Source: Burkholderia sp. PAMC 26561 | GTDB taxonomy: Bacteria > Pseudomonadota > Gammaproteobacteria > Burkholderiales > Burkholderiaceae | Length of the DNA stretch: 64,000 bases | NCBI RefSeq assembly: GCF_001557535.2 | Contig: NZ_CP014306.1 | Location: 2,480,001-2,544,000, forward strand | Direction of reading: 5' to 3' | Shown: piece by piece, positions 50,259 to 59,447 of the stretch | Numbering within the stretch: position 1 is the first letter of the stretch | How the letters are laid out: each line of letters starts with the position of its first letter | Notes under the pieces: generated by a model | Seen by the model: only the letters and a program-made list of their open reading frames with translations | What the model was told of the DNA's origin: nothing | The model's database searches: none | Position numbers and translations under genes: made by a program

Positions 50259-51401
50259 ATGAAACGTTCTGCCTTAATCAACAACGCTCGCACCATTGGC
50301 GCGCTGTCGCTTGCAATCGGCACGCTGATCTCGCTTGGCGGTTGTGACACCTTGAACGATTGGCTCGCGCCTGACCGTGTGAATTACAAGGGTGCTGAAA
50401 CGGCGCCGTCGCTGGCAGTGCCGTCGGATCTGACCACCGGCGACATCAGCCAGCGATACGCTGCACCGCCCAAGCTGAATTCGCTCGGCGGCGCGGCACC
50501 GCGTTCGCTGACGCCGGCAGGCAATGCGACAGTCGGTTTGCCGACGCCGCAAGACCCGTTCGGCATGCACGTGGAACGCGACGGCGACCGCCGCTGGCTA
50601 GTGGTCGACGGCCGCTCGCCCGACCAACTCTGGCCACAGTTGCAGGAGTTCTGGGAAGAGAACGGTTTCACGCTCAAGACCGATGCGCCGGCCACCGGCA
50701 TCATGTCCACCGACTGGGCCGAGAATCGCGCGAACATTCCGGACGACTGGTTCAGGAAGAGCGTGGGCAAGCTGATCGACTTTGCGTATTCATCGGGTAC
50801 GCGCGACCAGTTCCGCACGCTGGTGGAACGTGGCTCGAACAACTCCACGGACATTTCGATCAGCCACGCCGCGATGGAAGAAGTGCTGACCGGCCAGGAC
50901 AAGACCTCATCGAAATGGGAAGAGCGTCCGCGCAACCCGGCGCTCGAAGCTGCGTTCCTTGCGAAGCTGATGGAGAAGTTCGGTCTCACGGATGCACAAG
51001 CCAAACAATTGCTGACCGAAGCACGTCCGGCCGAGCCGGCTGTCGCACTGGATCAATCGGGCGGCACGTCTACGCTCGACATTTCCGAGCCGTTCGATCG
51101 CGCCTGGTTGCGAGTCGGTTTGGCGCTTGACCGTACCAACTTCACCGTGGACAACCGGGACCGCGCGAAGGGCGTGTATTACGTGCGTTTCTCCGACTCC
51201 ATGGCGGAGCTGAAGAAGGAAGGGCTGCTCGGCAAGCTGTTCACCGGCAGCGCGCCGAAGCCCTCACGCGAATTCATGGTCAATGTGCGTCCGAAGGCCG
51301 ATGCCCTGACGCAGGTCGCCGTGGTCGATGCGAACGGTCAGGTCGATACATCGACTGACGCTCAACGTATCGTTGCGTTGTTGCATGCGCAGTTGAACTA
51401 G
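50259..51401 (+). CDS. bamC: Outer-membrane assembly lipoprotein BamC (NlpB)
   Basis: 380 residues from the ATG at 50259, with AAGGA 6 bases upstream. Signal peptide with lipobox SLGGC (Cys29). An unstructured N-terminal stretch follows (VNYKGAETAPSLAVPSDLT in part), which in E. coli wraps BamD, then two helix-grip domains (about 110-205 and 270-375). Accessory subunit of the beta-barrel assembly machine. The longer frame from 49971 overlaps dapA and is not the start. Confidence 0.95.
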   Translation: MKRSALINNARTIGALSLAIGTLISLGGCDTLNDWLAPDRVNYKGAETAPSLAVPSDLTTGDISQRYAAPPKLNSLGGAAPRSLTPAGNATVGLPTPQDPFGMHVERDGDRRWLVVDGRSPDQLWPQLQEFWEENGFTLKTDAPATGIMSTDWAENRANIPDDWFRKSVGKLIDFAYSSGTRDQFRTLVERGSNNSTDISISHAAMEEVLTGQDKTSSKWEERPRNPALEAAFLAKLMEKFGLTDAQAKQLLTEARPAEPAVALDQSGGTSTLDISEPFDRAWLRVGLALDRTNFTVDNRDRAKGVYYVRFSDSMAELKKEGLLGKLFTGSAPKPSREFMVNVRPKADALTQVAVVDANGQVDTSTDAQRIVALLHAQLN

Positions 51402-51411
51402 GTCCCGACCA

Positions 51412-52185
51412 ATGCGCTTTGCCAGTCTCGGCAGCGGCAGTGAAGGCAACGCGTTGCTGGTCGAGTCGGCCAGCGGCACGATCACCACGCGCGTGCTGCT
51501 GGACTGTGGTTTTTCAGCCAAGGAAGTCGAGCGGCGCCTTGCGAGGCTCGACGTTCGCCCTGATCAGCTCGATGCCATTTTCATCACGCACGAGCATACG
51601 GATCACATTGGCGGCGCGCTGACGCTGGCGCGCAAATGGTCCATACCGGTACACATGAGCTGGGGCACGGCGCGCGCGGTAGGCGCCGATGACGCACCGG
51701 TCGACCTGCATGTGCTCTGGGGCGACGAGAGCGTCGCTGTGGGCAACCTGCATGTGCTGCCCTACACAGTTCCCCACGACGCACGCGAACCCCTCCAGTA
51801 CGTGTTTTCCGACGGCGCAAGCCGCTTGGGCGTCCTGACGGATGTGGGCGTTGCTACGCCGCATATCGCCAGCACGTTGAGCGGTTGCGATGCGCTGGTG
51901 CTCGAATCCAATCACGACATGGAGATGCTCGCGACGAGCCGCTATCCTGCGTCGTTGAAGGCCCGCATCAGCGGCATGCATGGGCATCTGAACAACGACG
52001 CGGCGGCGGCCATCCTTGCATCGCTGGATCGATCGAAGCTGCGTCATCTGGTGGCCGCCCATTTGAGCCAGCAGAACAACTTGCCTGAGCTGGCGCAGGC
52101 GGCCCTTGCTTCGGTCTTGGGCGCGACGGCCGCCGACGTGATGGTCGCGACGCAGGCGGATGGCTTCGACTGGCTATCCCTTTGA
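51412..52185 (+). CDS. Metallo-beta-lactamase-fold hydrolase (YycJ/WalJ-like)
   Basis: 257 residues, 10 bases after bamC. MRFASLGSGSEGNALLVES start, metal motif THEHTDHIGG (near 59-68), and VLESNHDMEML and AHLSQQNN further on, as in YycJ-type proteins, some of which are 5'-3' double-strand DNA exonucleases. Not a beta-lactamase. Role in this organism unknown. Confidence 0.88.
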   Translation: MRFASLGSGSEGNALLVESASGTITTRVLLDCGFSAKEVERRLARLDVRPDQLDAIFITHEHTDHIGGALTLARKWSIPVHMSWGTARAVGADDAPVDLHVLWGDESVAVGNLHVLPYTVPHDAREPLQYVFSDGASRLGVLTDVGVATPHIASTLSGCDALVLESNHDMEMLATSRYPASLKARISGMHGHLNNDAAAAILASLDRSKLRHLVAAHLSQQNNLPELAQAALASVLGATAADVMVATQADGFDWLSL

Positions 52186-52238
52186 AGCGTCCTCCGTGAC
52201 AGGCATATCGAACTTTTAAATCAAGAAGCACCAGACGT

Positions 52239-52267
52239 AAAAAAACCGGCCCGAGGGCCGGTTTTTT
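52239..52267. terminator. Bidirectional terminator
   Basis: Stem CCGGCC/GGCCGG (52246-52251, 52256-52261) with a 4-base loop, flanked by an A-run and a T-run. It ends the dapA-bamC group and the convergent Ala-rich lipoprotein gene. Confidence 0.9.
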
Positions 52268-52369
52268 CGTAAGCCTACAAAATCAACCTTGTGGGCTTAC
52301 TGCGGAGGCTTCGTTTCCTGCTGGATCAATCATGCTCAAGAGCGGGAAACTTGGCCTCTGACTCAATAC

Positions 52370-52633
52370 TTACTGGCTCGCGCCCGAAGCAGCAGCAGCC
52401 GGAGCAGCAGCGTCCGATGCCGTTGCAGCAGCCGAAGCTGCGTCGCTTGCAGCAGCCGTAGCGCTCGATGCTGCGTCCGTTGCGGAAGCCGCAGCGTCCG
52501 AAGCAGCAGCTGCCGGTGCCGAAGCAGCCGACGTATCGCTAGCAGCGCCCGGAGCAGCCGTATCGCTAGACTTGTTGCATGCAGCAAGAGCAACAGCAGC
52601 CAACAGGGATGCTACGAGGAGAGATTTCTTCAT
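52370..52633 (-). CDS. Ala/Ser/Asp-rich small lipoprotein
   Basis: 87 residues. MKKSLLVASLLAAVALAAC gives a clear lipobox (Cys19). The rest is almost wholly Ala, Ser, Asp and Thr in ASDAA-like units, from repetitive GCAGC/GCTGC-rich DNA. AGGA lies about 10 bases before the ATG at 52633. Probably a periplasmic or outer-membrane helical lipoprotein, of Lpp-like size but without the heptad pattern. Function unknown. Confidence 0.75.
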   Translation of the reverse strand: MKKSLLVASLLAAVALAACNKSSDTAAPGAASDTSAASAPAAAASDAAASATDAASSATAAASDAASAAATASDAAAPAAAASGASQ

Positions 52634-52639
52634 GATCAC

Positions 52640-52876
52640 GTCCTTTTATGGTTAAAGGTAAGCAACAGCGCAAAGTACCGGTAATGTGTGCTCCAACACC
52701 GACCCGGGCCGTTGTGGACTCACATTATGTATGGTTGTGAGACTTCCTACGGCTTGGGCGGAAATTATATGCACTTTCGTACTGACCGTCGATAAATGCA
52801 GGGACAATACGTTGTCTTTCTCATACATTTCATCAGCCTGCGATAACAACCCGGCGAACAACAAGACCAAACAACG
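52640..52876. other. Intergenic region, Ala-rich lipoprotein / roxA-like gene
   Basis: 237 AT-richer bases upstream of the minus-strand lipoprotein gene. Short frames exist on both strands (for example 52652-52870 minus) but lack a ribosome-binding site and a known pattern. No gene supported. Confidence 0.4.
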
Positions 52877-54097
52877 CTAGGCGTTCGCGTCGACTTGAAT
52901 CCAGCCCGCACAATACCACTCGTGCAGTAAGACTGTCATTGACGATTCTCCAGAGAGTGTTACAAACCGTTTCCCCTCCAGATATCGCTTGTCAGCAAGC
53001 TCGGGCAGCCATTTTCTGGCTTTCGGCGACATTAACTCGCGTTCGCCGTTGAGAAAATAAGCGTGCTTGTCGTAAAGCAGCACGGTTTTTCTATCGAGCT
53101 TCAAACCGGACTGCTTCGCGCGCTCAATAAATCGCTTTTCATTCAAAGGTCGTTGTGGCGGATCAAATACGACATTCGCCTTGGGTTCGCTCAAATAAGT
53201 ACCGAGAAAACCAGCAACCTCCTTTTCAGTCCATTCGATGTTCGCAAGGATCGCGCCTACCCGCTCGACCAGAAGGGGCGGCAATTGCGCGGGATTCGTG
53301 ACGGCCGGCTGAGTCGGGTCGCGGTAACGCTGTTCGCCCTTGCCGCGGCCACCCGACATCTCTTCCATGCGCTCAGCCAGGTGATACAGGAATTGTCCCG
53401 ACAGTTCGGCGGCGGACGGTGCGCGAAAGCCGATAGAGCATGTCATGCATTCGCCTTCGGCCACGCCGTCATGGGCGATATGAGGCGGCAGATAAAGCAT
53501 GTCGCCCGGCTCGAGCACCCATTCCTCATCGGCTTCGAAGTGCTGTAAAACTTTCAACGGCAACCCCTCTTTTAGCGAGAGATCGCGCTGCGCACCGAAA
53601 CGCCAGCGGCGTTTGCCATGGACCTGCAGCAGGAAGACATCGTAGGAATCGAAATGCGCGCCGACACCGCCGCCGTCCGTCGCGTACGAGATCATGAGGT
53701 CGTCCAGCCGCGCATCAGGTATGAAACGGAAGCGGTCGAGGAGCGACCGGGCGCGGTCGTCGTGCAGGTTCACGCCTTGCACGAGTAATGTCCAGTCACG
53801 CTTTTTTACGGACGGCAGTTCATCTGGCGCAAACGGGCCATGTTCCATTGCCCAGGATTGGCGAAAATGGGTGATCAGGCGTGATTCGGCGTCGTCGTTG
53901 TCGGCGAGGTCGAACAGTTCGTCGCGCGAGAGGGGCACCTGGATGCCGGGAATCGCCTGACGGATCAGCAGCGGCTTTTTCTGCCAGTACCGGCGCATGA
54001 ACTGCGCGGGCGAGAGGCCGCCAAGGAGGGTTGAAGGTTCGTCGGGAAGCGGCACCGCGAAAGGACTTGAGGGAACGTTTGGGGACCGCGCTGGCAT
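52877..54097 (-). CDS. roxA: Ribosomal protein uL16 arginine hydroxylase, RoxA/YcfD-like JmjC-cupin oxygenase
   Basis: 406 residues (E. coli YcfD 373). 2-Oxoglutarate/Fe(II) oxygenase that hydroxylates an Arg of ribosomal protein uL16. N-terminal segment FMRRYWQKKPLLIRQAIPG matches the family. Iron ligands HFDSYD (near 149-154) and a distal His in PPHIAHDG (near 210). A winged-helix C-terminal part follows. The start lies 33 bases from the divergent isomerase gene. Confidence 0.88.
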   Translation of the reverse strand: MPARSPNVPSSPFAVPLPDEPSTLLGGLSPAQFMRRYWQKKPLLIRQAIPGIQVPLSRDELFDLADNDDAESRLITHFRQSWAMEHGPFAPDELPSVKKRDWTLLVQGVNLHDDRARSLLDRFRFIPDARLDDLMISYATDGGGVGAHFDSYDVFLLQVHGKRRWRFGAQRDLSLKEGLPLKVLQHFEADEEWVLEPGDMLYLPPHIAHDGVAEGECMTCSIGFRAPSAAELSGQFLYHLAERMEEMSGGRGKGEQRYRDPTQPAVTNPAQLPPLLVERVGAILANIEWTEKEVAGFLGTYLSEPKANVVFDPPQRPLNEKRFIERAKQSGLKLDRKTVLLYDKHAYFLNGERELMSPKARKWLPELADKRYLEGKRFVTLSGESSMTVLLHEWYCAGWIQVDANA

Positions 54098-54106
54098 CGT
54101 ATAATT
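54079..54106 (+). promoter_or_regulatory. Promoter of the SlyD-type gene, inside the roxA 5' end
   Basis: A perfect TATAAT (54101-54106) with TTTGGG (54079-54084) 16 bases upstream. The -10 lies just 4 bases upstream of the divergent roxA start codon and the -35 lies within its coding region, so the two genes share very little space. Confidence 0.65.
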
Positions 54107-54130
54107 GAGGCTTGTATCTTGGAGAATCCA

Positions 54131-54670
54131 ATGAAAATCGCAAAAGACACCGTCGTATCAGTCGCCTATAAGCTGTCTGACGCTCATGGCAACCTGATCG
54201 AGGAAAGCGACGAGCCGATGGTCTATCTGCACGGCGGCTATGATGGCACGTTCCCCAAGATCGAGGAAGCACTCGACGGTCAGGAAGCCGGCTATCAGAC
54301 GCAATTGCAGCTCGAGCCGCAAGACGCGTTCGGCGAGTACGATCCCGATCTCGTGAAGGTGGAGGCGCGTGGCCGCTTTCCGGAGCCGCTCGAAATCGGC
54401 ATGCAATTCGAGGGCACGCCGGAAGACGGCGAGGACGAACTCGATTCGCTCATCTACACAGTGACCGATGTAGCAGAAGACAAGGTCGTGCTCGACGGCA
54501 ATCATCCGCTCGCCGGCATGGCGCTGCGTTTCGCGTTGAACGTGCAGGAAGTGCGTGAAGCCACCGAAGACGAGAAAGAGCACCAGCACGCGCATGGGCT
54601 CGATGGTCTCGAAGTGCTCGACGAGGACGATGAAGAGCCGGGCAAGGACGCGGGTCCGACCTTGCATTGA
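54131..54670 (+). CDS. slyD: SlyD-type FKBP peptidyl-prolyl isomerase
   Basis: 179 residues from the ATG at 54131 with GGAG 8 bases upstream. FKBP half (about 1-70 and 130-148) with the IF (insert-in-flap) chaperone domain about 72-125. GGYDGTFPKIEEALDGQEAG and PQDAFGEYDPDLV are SlyD hallmarks. The C-terminal tail is acidic (EVLDEDDEEPG) and lacks the His/Cys-rich metal-binding tail of E. coli SlyD. Likely a general folding helper. Confidence 0.9.
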   Translation: MKIAKDTVVSVAYKLSDAHGNLIEESDEPMVYLHGGYDGTFPKIEEALDGQEAGYQTQLQLEPQDAFGEYDPDLVKVEARGRFPEPLEIGMQFEGTPEDGEDELDSLIYTVTDVAEDKVVLDGNHPLAGMALRFALNVQEVREATEDEKEHQHAHGLDGLEVLDEDDEEPGKDAGPTLH

Positions 54671-54713
54671 GGCGGTTCGGTTTTATCGGTTGATCGGGAT
54701 CGGAAGTGAACAC

Positions 54714-54747
54714 AAGGCGCAGGCAGGTTGCTGCGCCTTTGTTTTAT
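54714..54747 (+). terminator. Terminator of the SlyD-type gene
   Basis: Arms AAGGCGCA (54714-54721) and TGCGCCTT (54732-54739) with a 10-base loop, then TGTTTTATTT. It lies 43 bases after the slyD stop. Confidence 0.75.
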
Positions 54748-54748
54748 T

Positions 54749-56077
54749 TCATTGACCATCTGCTTTATTCGATGCACCGCTTGCAGGTGTTATTGGGTTC
54801 GAAGGCGCGTTCAGGATCGGCGGCACAGTCGGCGGCGGATTCGGATTCAGCAACGGTGGCATCTGAGGCGTGGCATTGGACGCTGCGCCGTCGCTCGCGG
54901 GCGCAGGCGCCGGATGTTGCTGCACCGGTTGCATCTCCTGGAAAAAAGATGACGGTCCCGGCGCGCCGTTTTCAACGCTCGGCACAGACGATGCAGCCGG
55001 CGCCGATGCCGGAGGCGACCCTTGAGCTTGCGCGTTCGGCCGCACGGTCACGTCCCGCACGCGGACACGAAACGGCGGTCGCCAGCTCAGGTCGGATTCG
55101 ACTTCGAGCCATTGCGTTCGCGGATTCTTCAATCCGACCTCGATGCGCGTCAGATTCGCCACCACGGTCCCCTTGTCATTGCGCAAGGGTTGATCGATAC
55201 GAAAACCTTTGACAATAGGTGTGTCGGAGCCGTGAATCACAATCATCGGACCCCGAAACGATTCTGCGGCTTTCACAAGGCTGCGCTTGAGCTCGAGAAA
55301 CCCGTCGCGTGATGTATCGCCGCGCGAAAACCGCAACCACGCAAACCGATCACGCCGTTCATAGCGCGTAAAGTCCGGATCACCTTGCAGGATCACCACG
55401 ACCGCACGCATGTCGGTGCGGCGCGCGGTTTCGACCGCGTGTTCCAGCCAGAAAGCGTTGGCGACGGAGCGGTCCTCGAACTCGCCGTTGCGTCCGCCGG
55501 CGGTCAAATAATGATTGTTCGGCGCGGGCGCATTCAATCCGATGAACGCAATGCCGTTGGTCTGCCATCGCACGTTTTCGCGGAACGGACGAAAGCGCGC
55601 AACGTCGCTTTCGCGAATCACGCTCATGGGCGTCTGACCGAGAGAGTTCGAATCCGCGAAGAACGACTGGCGAATGAAGTCCAACCGCTCGACCGGATCA
55701 TAGCCACCCGCTTGCGACGAACTGCACGACGCCCAGTCATTGCCGCCAGGCAGCAGGACCACGGGTTTGCGCGAGCTATCGAAGATCTGCTGGCGCGTGT
55801 TGTACAGGGCGTCGCGACAAGGTTCGGCTTCGCTTTTCAGATTGCCGTCGTAGACGATGAACGACGTATTGCGATCGCGTCCGATGGCATCGAGCATCTG
55901 TTGCAGCGTGGTCTCGTCACTTGATCTGTTCACCACGTTCGATGCAATCGCGAAACTCATCGGCGGCGCCTCGGCGCACGCCGCTTGCGCGGCCATGACG
56001 ACGCAGGCGAGGGCAAACGCGTGTGTCACGCGCGCACGCCGCCAGTGAGCGCGATACGCGCAATTAGCGAGATGCAT
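54749..56077 (-). CDS. Exported metallophosphatase-like protein, unknown function
   Basis: 442 residues from the ATG at 56077 ([12 protein letters not shown]). A signal segment near 17-36 ends AAQAACAEA. The central part (about 40-330) resembles a degenerate calcineurin-type phosphoesterase: [30 protein letters not shown] and VIHGSDTPI stand where family metal motifs would be, but canonical GDxxD and GNHD are altered. The C-terminal 90 residues are Pro/Ala/Asn-rich and low in complexity. It starts 14 bases before the mutS stop, so the two are likely coupled. Catalysis is doubtful. Confidence 0.65.
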   Translation of the reverse strand: MHLANCAYRAHWRRARVTHAFALACVVMAAQAACAEAPPMSFAIASNVVNRSSDETTLQQMLDAIGRDRNTSFIVYDGNLKSEAEPCRDALYNTRQQIFDSSRKPVVLLPGGNDWASCSSSQAGGYDPVERLDFIRQSFFADSNSLGQTPMSVIRESDVARFRPFRENVRWQTNGIAFIGLNAPAPNNHYLTAGGRNGEFEDRSVANAFWLEHAVETARRTDMRAVVVILQGDPDFTRYERRDRFAWLRFSRGDTSRDGFLELKRSLVKAAESFRGPMIVIHGSDTPIVKGFRIDQPLRNDKGTVVANLTRIEVGLKNPRTQWLEVESDLSWRPPFRVRVRDVTVRPNAQAQGSPPASAPAASSVPSVENGAPGPSSFFQEMQPVQQHPAPAPASDGAASNATPQMPPLLNPNPPPTVPPILNAPSNPITPASGASNKADGQ

Positions 56078-58778
56078 CCGGAGCGTGCGACGCCAGCTCA
56101 TGTAGTTCGTACAGCAGGTCGAGCGCGTCGCGGGGACGCACCTCGTTGGGATCGATCGCACGAAGGCGGTCAAGCGCCGGGTGAGGCGCGGCCGACTCGT
56201 CGCGCGCTTCGGGTTCGTTAATATCCGTGAGATCTGCCGGCGGGGGCGCGAACAGGTCGAATTGCGGCGACGCCTGGCCGATGGACTGCTGCTCCAGATG
56301 CGCCAGGTGTTTTCTGGCGGCCTTGATCACGGCAGGCGGAACGCCTGCGAGTTGCGCCACTTGCAATCCGTAACTCTGGTTCGCAGGACCTTCGTTGACC
56401 GAGTGCAAAAACACGATGCCATGGTCATGCTCGACCGCCGACAAGTGCACGTTCGCGGCGTGCGCGAACTCGGCCGGCAACTGGGTCAATTCGAAATAAT
56501 GCGTGGCGAACAGCGTATGGCAGCCGTTGTGCGAGAGCAGGTGCCGTGCAATCGCCCAGGCGAGCGCGAGGCCGTCGAAAGTCGATGTGCCGCGGCCGAT
56601 TTCGTCCATCAGTACGAGACTCGACGGGGTGGCGTCGTTGAGGATGGCCGCGGCTTCGGTCATCTCGACCATGAAGGTCGAGCGGCCGCCCGCGAGGTCG
56701 TCAGCCGCGCCAATGCGCGTAAAAATCCGGTCGATCGGACCAAAGCTCGCGCGCTTGGCCGGCACGTAACTGCCCACGTACGCAAGCAGCGCGATCAACG
56801 CCGTCTGGCGCATGAACGTCGATTTACCGCCCATGTTCGGACCGGTGACCAGCAACAGTTTGCGTTCGGTGTTCAGGCAACAATCGTTGGCGATGAACTG
56901 TTCGACTTGCGCTTCGACTACTGGATGCCGCCCTTGTTCGATATCGATGCCCGAGTCGCCCGCAAACGACGGCGCCACCCAGTCGAGCGCGAGTGCGCGT
57001 TCGGCGAATGCGCTCAGCAGATCCAGTTCTGCTAACGCCGCCGCCACGCGCTGACAATCGCCGATATGCGGTAGCAACGTCTGCAGCAGCGCGTCGTAGA
57101 GCATGCGCTCGCGGGCGAGCGCGCGGTCCTGCGCGGACAGCGCCTTGTCTTCAAACGTCTTCAGCTCCGGCGTGATGTAACGCTCGGCATTCTTGAGCGT
57201 CTGACGGCGCCGGTAGTCGTCCGGAACCTTGTCCGTCTGACCTCGCGTGACTTCAATGTAAAAGCCATGCACCTTGTTGTACTCGACTCGCAGATTCGCG
57301 ATCCCCGTGCGGGCGCGCTCGCGCGTTTCCAGGTCGATCAGGAACTGGTCGCAGTTCTCCGAGATGTCACGCAACTCGTCGAGATCCGCGTCATAACCGC
57401 GCGCCATCACACCGCCGTCGCGAATCAGCACGGCAGGCTCCTTGGCAATCGCGCGGGTCAGCAGTTCGAGGCATTCCGGCGGCGGTTCGAGCGAGGCATC
57501 GATACGTTCAAGCCATGCCGCGTGCACCTTGACCGAAGCGAGCCGTTCGCGCAGTTGCGGCAGGGCGGCGAAGGTATCGCGCAAGCTCGAAAGATCGCGT
57601 GGTCGTGCCGACAACAGTGCAAGCCGGCCCGTGATTCGTTCGATATCCGAAATCTGGCGAAGTGCTGTGCGCAGGCCGTCGAGGCTTGCGTCCGGCGGTG
57701 CTTCCAGCAATGCGCCGATCGCGCGCTGCCTTCCCTGGGCGATGGTCGAATCGCGCGGCGGATGGTGCAGCCAGTGGCGCAGCAAACGGCTGCCCATGGT
57801 TGTGCAGCAGGTGTCGAGCAACGAACAGAGTGTCGGAGATTCCGTGCCGCGGAGTGTTTCGGTCAATTCCAGATTGCGTCGCGTGGCCGGGTCCAGTCCG
57901 ATGTACTCCGACTCGTACTCCACCTTGAGGCTTCGGACGTGCCGCAATTGCTGACCTTGGGTTGCGGCGGCATAGAGCAGCAGCGCACCGGCCGCTCCAC
58001 ATGCGCAGGTCAGCGAGTGGGCGCCGAAACCGTCGAGGCCCGCGACATCGAGTTGCTCGCACAAGCGCTGCGTGCCGGAGCCGACATCGAAGTGCCATGC
58101 GGGTACGCGCGTGGTTGCGCCGACGTTCGGAACCTGGAACGGTGCGTTCGATTCCGAGAACGAGTCGGCCACCAGCGTTTCCGCCGGCCGGATGCGTTCA
58201 AGTGCCGCGCCCAGTTGATCCGGCGCCACTTCAGCAAGACGCAACGCGCCGCTTGCAAGATTGAGCCACGCAAGCCCCACGCTCGTCACAACACCGCGAC
58301 GGTTGTGTGCAGGGCATAACGCCAGCAGGAAGACGTCGTTTTTATCGGAGAGGAGAGCCGCGTCAGTGAGCGTGCCGGGCGTGACGACGCGTACGACCTT
58401 GCGCTCGACCGGTCCCTTCGATGTCGCCGGGTCACCGATCTGCTCGCAGATGGCGACCGACTCGCCGAGCTTCACCAGCTTGGCAAGATATTGCTCGCAC
58501 GAATGATGCGGAATGCCCGCCATCCTGATGGGGTTGCCGCCCGATGCACCGCGTTGCGTGAGAGTCAGGTCGAGCAGGCGCGAGGCTTTGACAGCGTCGT
58601 CGAAGAAAAGCTCGTAGAAATCGCCCATGCGGTAGAACACGAGGGTCCCCGGATGCTCCGCCTTGATTCGCAAGTACTGCTGCATCATCGGCGTGTGATG
58701 CGACAGGTCGACCGGCACAGCGGAATCGATGCGCTGCGCGTCAGGTGCGGCGGGAGAAACGGAGGTGTGAGTGCCCAT
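56064..58778 (-). CDS. mutS: DNA mismatch recognition protein MutS
   Basis: 904 residues from MGTHTSVS at 58778 (E. coli 853). Mismatch-binding motif FYELF in the N-terminal domain near residue 53, connector and lever domains, then the ATPase with Walker [10 protein letters not shown] near 650, followed by [18 protein letters not shown] (Walker B and signature) and THYFELT. The frame could extend 15 codons upstream without a ribosome-binding site. The gene is intact, so the strain should not be a mutS mutator. Confidence 0.97.
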   Translation of the reverse strand: MGTHTSVSPAAPDAQRIDSAVPVDLSHHTPMMQQYLRIKAEHPGTLVFYRMGDFYELFFDDAVKASRLLDLTLTQRGASGGNPIRMAGIPHHSCEQYLAKLVKLGESVAICEQIGDPATSKGPVERKVVRVVTPGTLTDAALLSDKNDVFLLALCPAHNRRGVVTSVGLAWLNLASGALRLAEVAPDQLGAALERIRPAETLVADSFSESNAPFQVPNVGATTRVPAWHFDVGSGTQRLCEQLDVAGLDGFGAHSLTCACGAAGALLLYAAATQGQQLRHVRSLKVEYESEYIGLDPATRRNLELTETLRGTESPTLCSLLDTCCTTMGSRLLRHWLHHPPRDSTIAQGRQRAIGALLEAPPDASLDGLRTALRQISDIERITGRLALLSARPRDLSSLRDTFAALPQLRERLASVKVHAAWLERIDASLEPPPECLELLTRAIAKEPAVLIRDGGVMARGYDADLDELRDISENCDQFLIDLETRERARTGIANLRVEYNKVHGFYIEVTRGQTDKVPDDYRRRQTLKNAERYITPELKTFEDKALSAQDRALARERMLYDALLQTLLPHIGDCQRVAAALAELDLLSAFAERALALDWVAPSFAGDSGIDIEQGRHPVVEAQVEQFIANDCCLNTERKLLLVTGPNMGGKSTFMRQTALIALLAYVGSYVPAKRASFGPIDRIFTRIGAADDLAGGRSTFMVEMTEAAAILNDATPSSLVLMDEIGRGTSTFDGLALAWAIARHLLSHNGCHTLFATHYFELTQLPAEFAHAANVHLSAVEHDHGIVFLHSVNEGPANQSYGLQVAQLAGVPPAVIKAARKHLAHLEQQSIGQASPQFDLFAPPPADLTDINEPEARDESAAPHPALDRLRAIDPNEVRPRDALDLLYELHELASHAPDASR

Positions 58779-58914
58779 CGTGATTGCTTGGATTTCGCGA
58801 ATGTCTAAGATGTCTAAGGGCACGAGTGTACCGCGTCAGGGCCTTGGCGACCCCCTGGCCGGATGGCTAACGAGAGGTCGAGATCTTGACGTTTTCGAGC
58901 GATCTTCACGCCGT

Positions 58915-58951
58915 AAAAGCAAAAACGCCGGCAAGCCGGCGCTTTTGCTTT
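58915..58951 (-). terminator. Terminator of the YqjD/ElaB-like gene
   Basis: Long hairpin: AAAGCAAAAACGCCGGC pairs with GCCGGCGCTTTTGCTTT (one bulge) around an AA loop. On the minus strand it lies about 17 bases after the stop at 58968, with a T-rich 3' side. Confidence 0.82.
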
Positions 58952-58967
58952 GATCATGCTTGCGATT

Positions 58968-59336
58968 TTACGAACGTCCTGCCAGAAAACCGACCAGCAG
59001 CGCAAGGCCCGCGACGGCGCCCAGCGTGTGCCACGGCTTGTCGTGGACGAATTCATCAGCGTAACCGGCGGCGTCGTTGAAACGATCCGCGATCGCCGAG
59101 GACGACCCATCGAATTGCGAACGCGCTGTCTTCAGCTTGGACTGCAAGTCCTTGCGCAACTGGTCCACATTGACGTCTTTCGCGTCGCGGATTGAACTGT
59201 CGAGCTCGTCCAACAATCCGCGCAGTTGCGTGCTGGCCGAATCGACCACGTCGCTTGCGCCACGCACAGCACGTCGGCCGACCTTGGCGGCGTCATTGAT
59301 GTTGCTATCGAGTGTAGAACGTGAAAACAAACCCAT
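58968..59336 (-). CDS. YqjD/ElaB-family (DUF883) membrane-anchored protein
   Basis: 122 residues. An amphipathic, charged helical region (about 10-90; VDQLRKDLQSKLKTARSQF in part) is followed by the C-terminal DUF883 signature VHDKPWHTLGAVAGLALLVGFLAGRS, a single tail anchor. E. coli homologues are stationary-phase proteins that bind ribosomes at the inner membrane. AGGAG lies about 7 bases before the ATG. Confidence 0.9.
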   Translation of the reverse strand: MGLFSRSTLDSNINDAAKVGRRAVRGASDVVDSASTQLRGLLDELDSSIRDAKDVNVDQLRKDLQSKLKTARSQFDGSSSAIADRFNDAAGYADEFVHDKPWHTLGAVAGLALLVGFLAGRS

Positions 59337-59447
59337 TTGCAGCTCCTTTGACGTGTCCCTGGTTTATTTCGATCCGCGCTTTTCAGTCGCGCGGCTCTCA
59401 ATCGAGCAAAGTGTCCAGCAAATACCGTTCCTGCACCAGGCGTTTTA

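Noticed and set aside
52652-52870. 72-codon minus-strand frame in the gap before the roxA-like gene
   Set aside because: No ribosome-binding site and no recognised pattern; it lies in the AT-richer promoter region.
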